The notes beneath the pieces were generated by a model. The model did not search any database, was not told the DNA's origin, and saw nothing but the letters and a program-made list of their open reading frames with translations. A stretch of DNA of 64,000 bases from Gnetum montanum (lineage: Eukaryota; Streptophyta; Gnetopsida; Gnetales; Gnetaceae). This document shows, piece after piece, positions 45,330 to 57,560 of this stretch. Both the position numbers and the translations under genes were made by a program. The stretch is taken from assembly GCA_015680685.1 (NCBI GenBank), contig MNCI01023974.1, forward strand, positions 270,579 through 334,578. The letters are read 5' to 3'. Position 1 is the stretch's first letter. Each line of letters begins with the position of its first letter.

Positions 45330-46572
45330 ATGGTAATTGTTATGACAACAAAGCCTTAAATAAAAGAAACATATTAACTATGATGAAATATTTACCCTAG
45401 CTACAAGGTTTGAAATCGTCAAGCTTCTAATCTCATTGGCAACCCACCTAACCCAAAAATTTTACCAAATGGATATGAATTAAATCTTTTTAAATAGTAA
45501 ATTAAATAAGGAATTCTACAAGTATTTGAAATTCAAGGTGAAAAACACAAGGTGTACAAGTTTGACAAGGTCCTTTATGGCCTTCATTAAGCCCTAACAG
45601 CATGGTACCATGAAATAAAGGACTATATCATGATGAAATGCTATTAGCCTTATATTTTTAAGCCCACGTTTATACATAAAGCATGTAGCCCAAGATGTTA
45701 TTATAATATTTCTCTATGATGATGATGTTAAGTAGTAAAAAGCTACTTTAAAATTTTAGAGAGGATATGATGAAAATATTTGAGATGAAGGACCTAGAGA
45801 TTCTGAAATATTTTATAGGCATATAGGTATGCCAAGGTAAATAAATACTCATGATGCACTAAAGAAAGTATGCTCAAAGTGTTGTGAAGAAATATAGTGT
45901 TCAAGACTTAAGGATAGCTACATCACCACTCCCTTCTTATTGAAAGCTCAAGAATAAGGATGATATATCTTTGGTGGATTCCTCTCTATAGAAAGACATG
46001 ATTAGATCCCATATACTTTTATGCCAAACTAAGCCCAATATTAAATTTTCTATAACCTATCTTTCAAGGTTCATATAAGAATCTAAAACCACTTACATGA
46101 CTACACTCAAAACATACATTAAGATATGTCAAAGTGAGAATTTATTGTAGGATAAAAGTTCTGGAAGATAATCGATAGTTCTATGCCTTCTTTTCCTTCA
46201 ATTGGAAAGGTGATCTAGAAGAAAGAAAGTCTACATTATGCTCTATCATCTTTCATGACTTGAATCCTATCTATTGGAGCAACTGGAAATAAGTTAGTAT
46301 AGCATTTTCTTCATGTGAAGATGAGTTTATTACCATGGTTAATTACATCTAACATGTGTTATGGTTGAAGATATTTTCTTAGTTATACATATTTGAAAAT
46401 ACAATCATCATATTTTCAACTCTTCACAAAGAATGTGCTTCATAAAAAATCCAAGCATATTAACCTCAAGTACTTCTTTATCAAATTAAAGGTTAAGAAT
46501 GGGGTAATTCCACCCAAGCATGTGTAATCAACCAACTAAATTATATACCTACTTACAAAGCCACTTCAAGAG
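45330..46572 (+). pseudogene. pol: Ty1/copia pol: RT and RNase H, left part
   Basis: Copia-type RT blocks are visible across stops: YDEIFTLATRFEIVKLLISL near 45377-45437, VYKFDKVLYGLH near 45558-45593 (YGLKQ-A in the family, followed by LTAWYHEI), IIIFLYDDDV near 45700-45728 (YVDD eroded to YDDD), FEMKDLEILKYFIGI near 45781-45825, and RKST near 46225. The RNase H end (SKHINLKYFFIKLKV near 46454-46498, then LTKPLQE) reaches 46572, where element D is inserted. The frame continues after D at 53008. The 5' part is missing. Confidence 0.82.
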
Positions 46573-47375
46573 TGATGAGTGGCGAGGTACCCCTACACTC
46601 AACCATACGAATATGAGCATTACACGTGCGATCCGGTTGAACTCCACAGACTAAGTGCCCACATGCCTTATGGAACACTTAAGGTTAATCATTCGTTGTC
46701 TTCCCATACTTACTTGTATTTGTCAGGGTTGTATGGTTAAGTCTAAGGTATGTAATTTTTATAGCTTTTATGTTTTATCACCTATGCTAATGAGGTAAAG
46801 GTGAAGAGCCTAATTAACTAACTTTAACTAACTAAGTCTTAATTAACCTAGCATCAGTATCCGTTCCCACTTACTGTTCACACCCTGAACCAATGCAACC
46901 TTGGTTACCAAACGCTATTCATTACTGGGATTACCAAGCATAACACATGTGCTCGAAGCGGTCATACTGAATGCACTTAACTATGAGAGAAGGGTTGAGA
47001 GAGATTTAATTAACTAATAAATCATTTAAACAATAAACAATAAATAACATTAAGTAAAGTCCTATTTAGCCTACTCCATGCACTACAAGGTTTATCCAAG
47101 AAGTTTGTCTTTATTTCCGTACACAAACTTTTGTTCAGGTACAATATTTGCTTGAATAAAGATCCGTTCACTTTGGAGCTCCTACTGCGGGCACATGGAA
47201 ATTATTCTATCTCTGGAGAGGTAAAATTGCGAGAGTTTTGCTATGGTCTAGGCCTAGAGTTAGAAACAAGGGAGAGTCACCTCTTATTTATAGATTTGAT
47301 GGCGCACTGTGATATTGCGTACACAATATCATAGGGGATGCGATATCATGGCCCATGAGATATCGCATCCCATCA
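46573..47375 (-). repeat. 3' LTR of element D (type I)
   Basis: 803 bases, reversed: TGATGAGTGGCGAGG at the left and CATCCCATCA at the right, followed by TACCCCCATGAC (polypurine tract in reverse) at 47376-47387. GATATC-type palindromes are fewer and decayed (about 47310-47365). Confidence 0.9.
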
Positions 47376-49320
47376 TACCCCCATGACTGAATAAAAACTC
47401 ATCCTCGAGTTCCTTACAAAATATTGGGACGATATGGGATTATTGACTCAAATGGAACTAATGGTGAATTGGATGACATGTGAATGAATCATCATTACAA
47501 AACAAGAAAAAACTGGTGTTCACGACAACAAGAGTGAACACCTTATACATTTAACATCAGGCCTTATTTGGCAACTGAGAGAGAAGAGAGAAAAGAGAAG
47601 AAGTCTATTGCTGCCAACGCCAAGATTGTGCCTTTCGTTGTCTATCCATAAGTGCACCATCGATTTTGCCCCTTGCATAGCTGCTTTCAGCACTGCTCCA
47701 TTCCAAGTATTCCCTAGAGATCCAATTCATTGTTGCATGATTGCCATCTGCACACACAACACAGTATTTATATTAGCAAGGGTAAATGAATCATAATGCA
47801 ATGGATACCTTGCTTCGGTGAAAGGTCTATTGGCTGAGTTGTGGTATGGCTGATACAAATCAGGAGATATAAGATTGGTGACTACCGAAGGTGTAGGGGT
47901 TAGGAGAAAATCAAAAAAATTGGATCCAAACCCCCATGACTAAGAGCTAACCTCTGGTAGCAATAGAATGGAGAAAGAAAAAGAACAAGGAAGATGAAGA
48001 AAAAGAGACAACATGAATGTCGATGAAGTGGATGTCAAGATGGAAATGAACAAAATAGAGTGGATTGCAGAAATTTTAAGGAAAATAATTTCACTAGTGC
48101 ACCAAATAGGAATGCCAGTGGGTCCTCCCCAAAGCAGGCTCATGCCTTTAATGCCCTAAAAAACCCACATTCAAAGAGTCCGTAGGCTCTAGGAATGTCA
48201 TTTGAAACAAGAGTTAAAATATTAACTGCAAGAATTTACCAAAAAGAAAACAACGCGTCAACCAAAATATACACTAATGATACAACCGGCAATGAGGTGA
48301 AAAATAGAGGAAGAATGATAGAAAGAAGAGAATGGAATGGAATCCCAAGAACAAGGTGGTGTACAGCCCCTTGTGTATTTCATGGTTAATGTGACTTAGC
48401 AAATTCTATTCCAAGTCCTGCCTCAGCAAACCACATCCAGTGACTTCACATTAATACATTCGGCCAACCCATCTTCTTGAAGTAACAAGAATGTATTCCC
48501 AAAGAGCCACAACCATTCCGACGAAATAAGGGAGGAGAGAATGGGAAGTGAAAAGGGCCTTAGTTAGAGGAAACATTTTTTTTATTTTAGTTCCATAACC
48601 AGTGCTTGTAGCCCAAATGATTTTTTCATCTAAGGGGTTTGCTTTGAATTCTCACTATGTTTTTTTTTTTTTTGTGTTTTATATGTTTATGCGTGAGAAC
48701 CACACCATGCAAAGACTTTGTTATTTTTATTAGCTCAGCTTCGAGATAACGGAGCAATGTTGGAATGGGAAGGAAAACTCAAGAAGAAAACATCCAAGCA
48801 CCCAAGAGAATGGCCAACACAAAAGCATCAAGTTCCATTGAAGCCACACCCTTTTCAATCCTTGAGTCCTTCCTTAGTTTGAGAAATGCCCAGTCACCAA
48901 TTTTTTGAAAGTTCTTATTAATTAAAGAAGGGGACTGTATAGTGCCAAGCCAAGAGAGACCATAGAAATTTGTGGATGAATGGGTGAAGTGGACTCATTG
49001 CCTACTATATCAAAAGAAACATACCTTAGTATCAACATCATGACTTAAAGGTAAAAACCAAACATTAGAAATCAATAAAAAAATAGTTCATACCATCTTT
49101 GGAACACTTCTTAACTGACAAACTTAATAAGATGGATAACACACTCAAGAAATGGAAAAGTATGAACGATGTTGTAAAACAAAAACAAGAAAAGTTAAAG
49201 AAATTTGTAAAACAAAAATGTGTAAAACAAAAACTTAAAAAAACTGAGGGCCTCAAATGATTACCATAGGTGGCCATCTCCCCCATGACTAAATGGAAAG
49301 GGCGAGATCCAAAATAATGA
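47376..49320 (-). other. 3' non-coding region of element D
   Basis: Homologous to 2371-4284 of element A. It retains all three G-rich motifs (reverse: 47376-47387 next to the LTR, 47931-47942 in the middle, 49276-49290 after the pol deletion), the TCTTTGCATGGTGTGGTT block (48698-48715) and the acceptor-like GTGTGCAG before an ATG at 47747-47745 that opens a short frame (MAIMQQ). Plus-strand short frames here are shadows. Confidence 0.7.
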
Positions 49321-49546
49321 ACACCTATTTGAATTTTTTAGGTGTCCAACTCCTTCCAATTGGTGTTATCAAGTTAAGGGTTGAAAGTTGGTGGTGCTCA
49401 TACTCCAATGTATCTATCCCTTAGTTGTGGGCGTGAGTTGTTTCCCCAGTTTTTTCCATGCATGTTGGTGGGTTTCTCTTTCGATTAGCTGTCAACCACA
49501 GGGTGTCCACTTGTTGTGTGGTTGCTACATATAGGCACCTTTGTAT

Positions 49547-50125
49547 CTAAGTTTCTAGGGCACACCAGTTGCATGTAGCAAATGCTAAGCATTCCTCCAT
49601 GTCATCATCCTCTGAGTCACTGTATGTGATGCACGGAACTTTCTTCTTCTTAATCTTTCCATAGATATTTACCTTAGATATTTTCAAGAAAAGATCGTGA
49701 ATTCCTTGGCATGCGTCTATTGTACTCAGCCATGCCCTTCCCATTATAATTAGGAAGTCCCCTTTGTTATTGTTGACTTCTATCACTAGGAAATCAACTG
49801 GGTAGAACCAACCACACACAGTGGTAATGATGTCCTCCACCAATCCCAAGCGAATGATGATGGAGTGGTCAGCTAGCTCTAGTTGAATATTGCTCTTCTT
49901 GAGTGGAGGTAGGTTCTAGGCTTTATACATTTCTCGTGAGATTAAGTTGACTCCGGAACCTATGTCAAGAAGAGCTTTATGAGGTTCATTCCCAGTGACT
50001 TGGAGATAAATTAGGGGGCATTCGGGATCAAATAATTTCTTGGGAAGGTGGCCCACCTTAATCCAGTCAGTAACAATATGTGTTAACATAACCGTATACG
50101 TTAAGCTCTATTGTTGGTTTGAAGG
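49547..50125 (-). pseudogene. pol: Protease domain of element D
   Basis: Minus strand: MLTHIVTDWIKVGHLPKKLF near 50095, LLDIGSGVNLISREMYKA near 49970-49917 with the catalytic Asp kept, then an open run 49849-49547 with LGLVEDIITTV, FLIIMGRAWLST and a KIKKKKVPCI block, ending at a TAG. It is better preserved than most copies. RT does not follow. Confidence 0.85.
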
Positions 50126-50129
50126 GAGC

Positions 50130-52091
50130 TCCAAAGCCTTAATTGTTGGAGGAGTGTACACAGACTCAACCGCTTGTGGTTGTGAGAGCTTGTTTGGGCT
50201 TTTGGTTCTAAAGAAAGATCTTCTCTTCTTGCGATTTTCAGAACCAGCAGCGGGTTGAAGGTTTACAGCTCTTGTAGCATTACGTTGCTGCGGTTGAGTG
50301 AGAAGTTCCCCTTGCATTATTGGAGCAGGTGGTAGTGGAACTATCGGCGTAAGAGATGTGGATGGATTCAGAGGATGGTATGTATGTGATGTGTCTCCCA
50401 GAGGAGAAGGAGTCCTAAAATACTCTCAAACTGGGTAGTGACGTTGTGGGGTTGCATGACCCATAGATTCACTTGGAGAAATCAGCTGCTGCACATAATA
50501 GCCATATGGATCAGGTTTCCGGTAAGGGTATTGTTGTCTAGGCGGTGGCATCCCCCATAACTATGGGTATTACCATTGCTGATGTTGCCCGATAGATTGT
50601 GGCAGAGTTCCACTTGGATAATATGTTAACAGTTGGTGGAACTACCTTGGGTTACCTTGGGAATAAGGTAACCTTCGGGGTTCTTGCCATCTGTTAAGTC
50701 TTGGGTTGAGTGCATACACCCCAGACTCTTGTAGATGTGAGATTATTAGGCAACATCCCTTAATATGGTCATATTGGCATATCTCACATCCACCGTCATT
50801 GTCTGTGTTTAAATCCACAACCTCATCGGCAATAGTCATTTTTCCCTTCCCCTTGTCACGTGCATGGCCTGAATCTCTCTGCTTTTTCTTGTTATGGTCA
50901 CTACTTCGTTCCTCCTTAGACTCCTCTACGATTTTCAAGACAAGTTCAAGTCTACTATCTAAGGAGCTCCATATTTCATCTACCTTAGCCGACACTTCTG
51001 TTGTTAATTTCTAAAGTGGCAAGGTTTTTCTATTCACCAACTCTTCGAGTGGTGACTCATCCTCTTCATCGCAAAATCTTACTCCCTTCTTTCAGAGGGA
51101 AGGATCACAGTTATATTCTTCCGTGCTTTCTCTTTTCCGTAGCTCCCCTTCTTCTTTAGATACTTGCTCCATTAATCAATGAATTTCATGGGATCTAGGT
51201 TCAGATAGTCTCCCTTCGACATATGTCCCAAAGGTTCTCCTAGTCTCGTGTCTTAGCCCATCTACGAGGTGGCAGAGTTGATCCCGTTGTGCATAACCAT
51301 GGCCCCGACAATGATGTAGCAATGCATAATATTGGCCCATGGTAGCATCCAAGGGTTCGTGATTACCCTGCTTCCATCCTTGGATCTTCTTACACAAGTT
51401 GGACACTCTAGAGTACATTTGGTATTTATCGTTAATGAGTTCTAACATCGTACTCCACCTCCTAATGGTTTCCGGCTCTAAGAATCAGTACCAACTCTTT
51501 GATTCTTTGATGAGTTTCCTAGGAAATAACTTTAACTTCTACCACTTGTTTTCAATATTCTGCAAGGTGTAGGCATCATGGAATGCCTGTAAGTGATTTT
51601 TTGGATCAGCATTGTATCCCCCTTCAAATCGTGTAATATTATTCATATCTAATCCCTTGATCTGGCTATCTTTTTGATGCCTTGTAGGTATTCTCACAGC
51701 CTCCGTAATATCTAACATACTCTGAGTTGCTAGTAGGGGTTCATCATGATCATCTCTCTCATGATGTCTATGATGCCTATGTGGTTCCCTACTTTCCCTT
51801 CTTTCATGCCTTGATTCTCTCAACTGTCCTTGTCCTCTCTCTCAACTCTCTCATCGAGGTCTCTCATTTTGCTTACCCTTATCCTCACCATTATGCTCTT
51901 TGTGACTGCATCCTGATGTGGAAGAAGAGGGTGAATGATGTGATGAAGGGGAAGAAGAAGGGGAACCATCACCATGATGATCTTTCTTACCTTCTCTTTG
52001 ATAGCTACGGCCCTGATCATGATTATGATCTGAGTGCCTATCCTTGTCATGTGTTTTTGTTCCCTTAGTGAATAGTTGGTTTAATCCACAG
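50130..52091 (-). pseudogene. gag: gag of element D
   Basis: Minus strand. From a Ser/His-rich stretch (GSPSSSPSSHHSPSSSTSG near 51960-51910) through an Arg/His/Glu-rich run to the core: MNNITRFEGGYNADPKNHLQ near 51645-51590, MLELINDKYQMYSRVSN near 51448, HEPLDATMGQYYALLHH near 51360, RRTFGTYVEGRLSEP near 51240. The Cys/His motif C-E-I-C-Q-Y-D-H-I-K-G-C is in the open stretch 50995-50642. A Pro/Gln-rich tail follows, including MQGELLTQPQQRNATRAV near 50317. The gag start is missing. Only a handful of stops. Confidence 0.88.
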
Positions 52092-52228
52092 AGAATGTGC
52101 TTCATAAAAAATCCAAGCATATTAACCTCAAGTACTTCTTTATCAAATTAAAGGTTAAGAATGGGGTAATTCCACTCAAGCATGTGTAATCAACCAACTA
52201 AATTATATACCTACTTACAAAGCCACTT
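52089..52228 (+). repeat. Duplicated copia flank inside the element D region
   Basis: About 137 bases matching 46433-46572 (end of copia RNase H, including the AAGAG target) with one difference noted (CCACCCAAGC against CCACTCAAGC). It joins gag of element D on the left through a short similar stretch (CACAGAGAATG against CACAAAGAATG) and is followed by another type I LTR. Confidence 0.9.
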
Positions 52229-53002
52229 CAAGAGTGATGAGTGACGAGGTACCCCTACACTCAACCATACAAATACGAGTGTTACACACGTGATCCGATC
52301 GAACTCTACAGACTAAGTTCCTACACGCCTTATGGAACACTTAAGGTTAATTGTTCGTTGTCTTCCCAGACTTACTTGTATTTGTCACGGTTGTATGGTT
52401 AAGTAAGTCTGAGGTATGTAATTTTTATAGCTTTTATGTTTTATCACCTATGCTAATGAGGTAAAGGTGAAGAGACTAATTAACTAACTTTAACTAACTA
52501 AGTCTTAATTAACCTAGCATTAGTATCCATTCCCACTTACCATTCACACCCTGAACCAATGCAACTTTGGTTACCAAATGCTATTTGTTACAGGGATTAC
52601 CAAGTGTAACACACGTGCTCAAAGCGGTCGTACTGAATGCACTTAACTATGAGAGAAGGATTGAGAGAGATTTAATTAACTAATAAAGCATTTAAATGAT
52701 AAACAATATTTCCTCGAATAAAGATCTGTTCACTTTGGAGCTCCTAATGCGAGCACATGGAAATTATTCTATCTTTGGAGAGGTAAAACTGCCAGAGTTT
52801 CACTACGGTCTAGGCCTAGAGTTAGAAACAAGGGAGAGATGCCTCTTATTTATAGATTTGACGGTGCACTGCAATATCACATACACGATATCACAGGGGA
52901 AGACGTGATATCATGTACGTAATATTGCAGGGGATGCGATATCACGGCGAACACAATATCGTGTACATGATATTGCAACCCATGCGATATCGTGTCCCAT
53001 CA
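52229..53002 (-). repeat. Second type I LTR at the same copia target site
   Basis: 774 bases, reversed, TGATGAGTGACGAGG to GTGTCCCATCA, flanked on both sides by AAGAG (52224-52228 and 53003-53007). It has a longer GATATC-type cluster (52870-52995) and lacks a segment of about 130 bases present in the LTR at 46573. Read with the repeated flank, it looks like a solo LTR at the same insertion site rather than the normal 5' LTR of element D. Confidence 0.88.
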
Positions 53003-53007
53003 AAGAG

Positions 53008-53299
53008 CAAAGGGTTAATTATTTTCTTAGGATCATTAGTGTGAGAAAGAAGGAAAATGATGGAAAATATCCATAATGCTCAAACTTGTCAATCCTCACA
53101 CATTTCACAATGAAGTATTAGCTTAATGGTAAGAGTCTTGGTTTAGTAACCTCAAGTCATAGATTTAATTCTATTCAGTAGCATTGAGTTATAAATTTTA
53201 AAAAATCTTAAAAGAAATTATGAAACTAGTTCAATAGATTCAAAGGGCCTTAGTGTACATAAATAAAACTTTCAATTTTAGTTTCAATAAAAGAGGATG
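53008..53299 (+). pseudogene. pol: Ty1/copia pol end and 3' non-coding, right part
   Basis: If the element D region is removed with one AAGAG, the frame joins LTKPLQE to QRVNYFLRIISV, like the end of copia pol. A purine-rich AAAAGAGGATG at 53289-53299 would be the polypurine tract. A tRNA-like sequence lies within. Confidence 0.65.
53118..53175 (+). repeat. tRNA-derived sequence (SINE head or tRNA pseudogene)
   Basis: TTAGCTTAATGG at 53118-53129 fits a pol III A box and GATTTAATTCT at 53162-53172 fits a B box (GGTTCGATTCC) after C-to-T and G-to-A changes. The spacing of about 43 bases is that of a tRNA. The stems are too eroded for a working tRNA. Confidence 0.5.
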
Positions 53300-53740
53300 T
53301 GTTGAGTATACTATGAACGTGATCAAATCTCCTTAATTTCTTCTCATGTGGTGTTTCTTTTTGTTTATGTCTTTGTTTCCATGTTGTAGTTATGTTAAAG
53401 TCATGTGGTAGAAACTAAAAATCATAGGAGTTATTAGAAGTCTTTAGAATTCATGTTTGGATCCATTGTATTTAGAAATTACAAGTTTGAATGTTCTTTG
53501 ATGAAGTAACACATATAAAAGATAGAAAAATCAAAAGAGAAGAATGAATGATTAATGAACCATCATGAGAGAATGTGTTATTTTAAATAAAGATCTCCTC
53601 TTTAAAAAAGTATAAATAAAGGGGTAACCTCTCTTATTCAATGTCATTGTTATGCATACAAGCTTAAAGCAAGAGAAGCTTTCTTTTCCTTTAGTTGTGT
53701 ATGTACATTTCAAGCTTATTGTGTTAAAGTTCCTAATGGG
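53300..53740 (+). repeat. Probable 3' LTR of the copia element (partial)
   Basis: Begins TGTTGAG after the purine tract; a GTATAAATA TATA box is near 53620. The right end is not clear, because an old type I/II LTR starts at 53741. Confidence 0.5.
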
Positions 53741-54560
53741 TGATGAGGATGCTCAATGCCCAATCATATGTTCTACAAGCAACATGGTAGATCATGTCAT
53801 AATCTATATATGAAGTTAGTATGGTACCTAGATAGTATAGTGTTCGATTATGAGTCCTTATCCTTCTAGCTATACTTATAGCAATTCTTAATATGTATAG
53901 TTAAGTATAATTAAGGATGATTATGATATTACTATGGCTATGAACTAAACTAATCAATAATAATAAAGAAATGAATTATTTAATCTGATAAATAGTAATA
54001 TAAATCTTAGACTAGCCTAAAGAAATATGTGTTAGGATCCCAATATGTTGTTCACATCCTAAACTAGTATATTTTTCATTGGCATTACCAAGTAATATCA
54101 TTATTGGGATTATCAAAAAAATACATGTCACACTTGAAACTAGGTCACACTCATTCTGCTAATTATTCTAATATAAAATGAAATTATAAATATTATTCTA
54201 ATTTGCATTGAAACTTAAATAGCATGCAAAAGTAAATTTAATCTAAGTTAGAATGCTACAATAGAAGGAAATTAATCTCAAACTTTATTACTGACCATGG
54301 AACATATTTAGGTATGTTACATTTGAATAAAGATGTAGTACAATTAACTTGAAACCATGTTGTAGGTACTCATTGACTATTATAAGAATTAAGAAATCAA
54401 ACACTAAGAATTTGACTACCTAATAACTAAACAGTGCCATAAATATCGTAGGTAAACTATATTTATAGACATTTATTAGTACTACCATTTTGCATATGTG
54501 AAATTCCACCATGACATGCAATGCTACAATATTATATATGTGATATCATAGCTAGTTGAT
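53741..54560 (-). repeat. Old, strongly decayed LTR of the same superfamily
   Basis: TGATGAGGATGC at 53741 followed by CCAATCATATG resembles the reversed LTR end (TGATGAGTGG..CCAACCATATG at 54636). Further along, CACATCCTAAAC, ATTACCAAGTAATA and GGGATTATCAAA (54050-54120) match the same parts of the LTR at 54636. TGTGATATCATAG near 54540 may be one GATATC unit. The right boundary is approximate. Confidence 0.6.
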
Positions 54561-54635
54561 GCTGATAATTCATTGTTCTTCAATTCCCTTGAAAGTTTAG
54601 CTTCTTTAATTTTCTCTTATTCTCTCAATAGTTAT

Positions 54636-55521
54636 TGATGAGTGGCAAGTTACCCCTACGCCCAACCATATGAATCACAAAGCGTTCACACGCGATCCGG
54701 TTGAATTCCACAAACTTTATCATTTCTAGTGCACTAGTACTTTAGGAAGTGGATCTAGCCTTAAGGTCAATCGTTGTCCTCCCAGTTACATTTGTGATGT
54801 ACATTGGTATGGTTAAGTGTAACTAAGGCATCCGATTTTTATCATTCTGTATTCTATAGTTTGGTGCTCAAAATGTAGATAAAATAAGTTTGATTAACTA
54901 ATCTAAATTAACTAATTAACTAGCATTTGACTAGTCCTAACATAAGCATTCGATCCCACTTTCTGTACACATCCTAAACCCACGTATCCATTGCTAGGCA
55001 ACCAAGCACTATGCTACTGGGCGTACCAAGCAATAACAATGCTGGGATTACCAAGCGAATATGTGTTACACTCGAAGCTATCGTACTTATGTGTGTAATC
55101 TATCTGGCTTAATTGCTTATCTAACATATTAACTGGAAAATAACTGATAATTAATTGAAAACATTTAATAAATAATTAAAAATAGTAAATGCATAAATAA
55201 AATAGCATATCAATCCAAAGTGTTACAAGGTTTATCAGAAAACTCATCTTTATTGCCACACACATTGTCGTGCTCAAGTACAACAATGCTCGAATAAAGA
55301 TCTGTACACTCAATGACTCCTGCTATGAGCACTCAAGGAAAAAAATTCTAACTTTTGAATAGAAAAAATGCAAGAGCTTTGCCACAACTAAAATCTAGAT
55401 TACCATAAATGTGGCTGGTAGGTGCGTATTTATAAGTAACGAATAGACACTACGTCAATGAGGCCTCGTCGACGCATGATAAGATGTGTTAACAAGGCCT
55501 CATCGATGCAGCCAACCAACA
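54636..55521 (-). repeat. 3' LTR of element E (type II)
   Basis: 886 bases reversed, TGATGAGTGGCAAG to CCAACCAACA. U3 (right end) has GTCAATGAGGCCTCGTCGAC and TTAACAAGGCCTCATCGATG type II repeats and no GATATC units. The TATA box, reversed, is near 55430 (TATTTATA). Confidence 0.88.
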
Positions 55522-55689
55522 TACCCCCATGACTAAATAAAAACTCATCCTTGACTTCTTTTACACAATTGGAAATGTATGGGATTATTGACTAACTTAT
55601 CTGCAACAAAACAAACTGACTACTTGACAAAAAATGGAGTGCCTAACTATACGGATCAACACATTACAAAAATGATGGTGTTTAGGACA

Positions 55690-57560
55690 TAAAATTGAAC
55701 ACCATGATACAACTCTTTAAAAACTAGATAGCACATTCCTTGATGATGTGAAGCTAGTTGGAGAAAATTAAATGGTCCCAGGCAATGCTGGTTCTTAAGG
55801 ATCCGAAGGACCTTCACACACTTTAGGCAGGGGATGGTTGAGGTGGCTACAGTTGTCCTGCTGCTACTGTAACTTCAAGCAGGAGGCAGAAAGCATCTAG
55901 CAATGCTTTCATTTTTTCCTCCTTACTCCTAAGATCATGCACCATCCATGCAGCTTCAACAATATGGGTTGAAACTGGCACATCCCAAGGACATAAGATC
56001 GCTAGAAAAAACTCCTTGGCATTGACAAACTATGAAGTGAACTATTTACATTCAATGTCGAATGCCTTGACTATGTCCTTTAGCTTCTAGAAGTCATTCA
56101 TCTATTTGGCTAGGTTCTTAGCAATAGATCGTTGATCTCTAAATCACCCTATGAGAACTTCAAGTTTAGTGTTAGCAATCTCAAGCTTTTGCTTGGTGTC
56201 CTTGTGGTATTTGAACTCAACCTCGTATAGCATATATGAGCTAGCCACTTGTTTTTCTAACTTTGATCATGGTTGTTCAATAGTCAACATTGCCAAGTTT
56301 GTGTAATAGAGATTGGCCAACTCCATGTACTCTATCATTTCCTTAATTTGCAACTCTTTCAAGCAGATCTCTACTTTGTTGTAGCCATTAATCCCATCAA
56401 GGATGGGCTATCACATCTCTCTTCCTTGCTGGAGTTTCTAGAGGGCTTCATTCACTTTTACATTGTCCATCTAGATTGGTTTTTCTTTCACTTCTTTTTG
56501 CAAATCAACCTAGTCCCTATAGTAATTTTCAGTTTCTTAAATTTGAGAGATTCGTTCTTCGAGGTAGTGATTTCGATGGCAGACTTTTTTCGCAAGGTAC
56601 GTATCTCCTCGATTGATAGATTACAGTTCTTCATGGTCAATTTTCTCAATTCAATGTTGACTCTGGCAAGCTACTCCTACTATTGATGAATGAATTCTTT
56701 CTTTTTATCTCTCTAAGCATCAACATTTCACAGGCGATGATTTTGCGTGGTCAATGCTTCATTCTCTTGGCACATCTAATTCAAGTCCTTTTTTATGGAA
56801 TATGTTTCAGCTTCTACTACGGACTATTTGAAGATGGCTAGTGCTGCTTTCTCCTTAGCCATTTGAAATTGTTCTTAAAGCTGTTTGATTGCTTCATCTC
56901 TTGTCATTACGGGGCTAAGGATTGCTTATTCTACAAGTTGGGCACGAAGTTCGGTAACCTTCATAGCCAAGCATTGATTTTTCTCTTAGGACATTTCTAG
57001 TAGCCCCTCCAAAATAATACATCTACCCCTACATTCAACAGCTTCAACTAGGTTGTAGTGATGTTCTTCGAAAGATCAAAGATGTCCAGAGTTGGTTGCC
57101 CAAGTCCTACCAGTCGTTTCAGTAACCGTTCGTGCTGGGCTATGTTCAATTTCTCAGTGATCATTCCTGTAGATGTTTGCACATCTTGAAGTGCATATGC
57201 GTTTGGTACAAACACTTTAGATTCATTCAATGCTTCTACTACATGGTCAGCAACGACTTCTACCACTGTCTCCTACCCTTGGTGCTGCATCACTAAGATA
57301 GTTGCCTTTTCGCCTTTCTCCAACCACACCGACAAAGTGGCAGCATTCCCAAATATATTTGAGAATAAATGGTGTGTTGCTAGTGATACCATCAGAATCT
57401 GACCTTGAAGGTAGCTTTGTTCTTTGGGTAGAGAAAATGGGACCACCCCTCTCCATCTGGATAACTATTCAGGCCACCTCATTAAGGTGACTCATTGCTA
57501 GTCAATACACAGATGGATCTGCCCCACTTGTTCTTACTCATTACTCTTGTTCACTCAAGA
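55690..57560 (-). pseudogene. Extra 3' ORF of element E: coiled coil and C-terminal part
   Basis: Minus strand. From MERGGPIFSTQRTKLPSRSD (57456) and VVEVVADHVVEALNE (57260) it follows the element 2 protein (DEGGSIFLSQRTQLPTRL; VVIDHIFETLNAL) through INIAQHE-type and long charged coiled-coil stretches. It then continues past the point where element 2 is truncated: EMIEYMELANLYYTNLAML near 56340, YEVEFKYHKDTKQKLEIANT near 56220, KAFDIECK near 56070, a CPWDVPVSTH stretch near 55990, and MKALLDAFCLLLEVTVA near 55900. Element 2 (N-terminal half) and element E (C-terminal half) together outline a protein of several hundred residues. Confidence 0.7.

Larger units (their letters stand above)
46573..52091 (-). 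mobile_element. Element D: type I gag-protease derivative without RT and integrase
   Basis: On the minus strand: gag (52091 to about 50330), protease (to 49547), then after about 225 bases a direct jump to the 3' non-coding region (49320 to 47376) and the 3' LTR (47375-46573). RT, RNase H and integrase are missing as a block of roughly 3 kb. It sits in copia RNase H; the duplicated target AAGAG is at 46568-46572 and 53003-53007. The 5' end of gag and the primer site are lost at the junction with a repeated piece of copia flank. Confidence 0.88.

Noticed and set aside
49065-49286. Minus-strand 73-residue frame after the element D deletion
   Set aside because: It starts in the polypurine-like motif and continues in T-rich non-coding DNA; the same place in element A is not open.
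53118-53190. Working tRNA gene
   Set aside because: The stems do not pair well and the B box is eroded.
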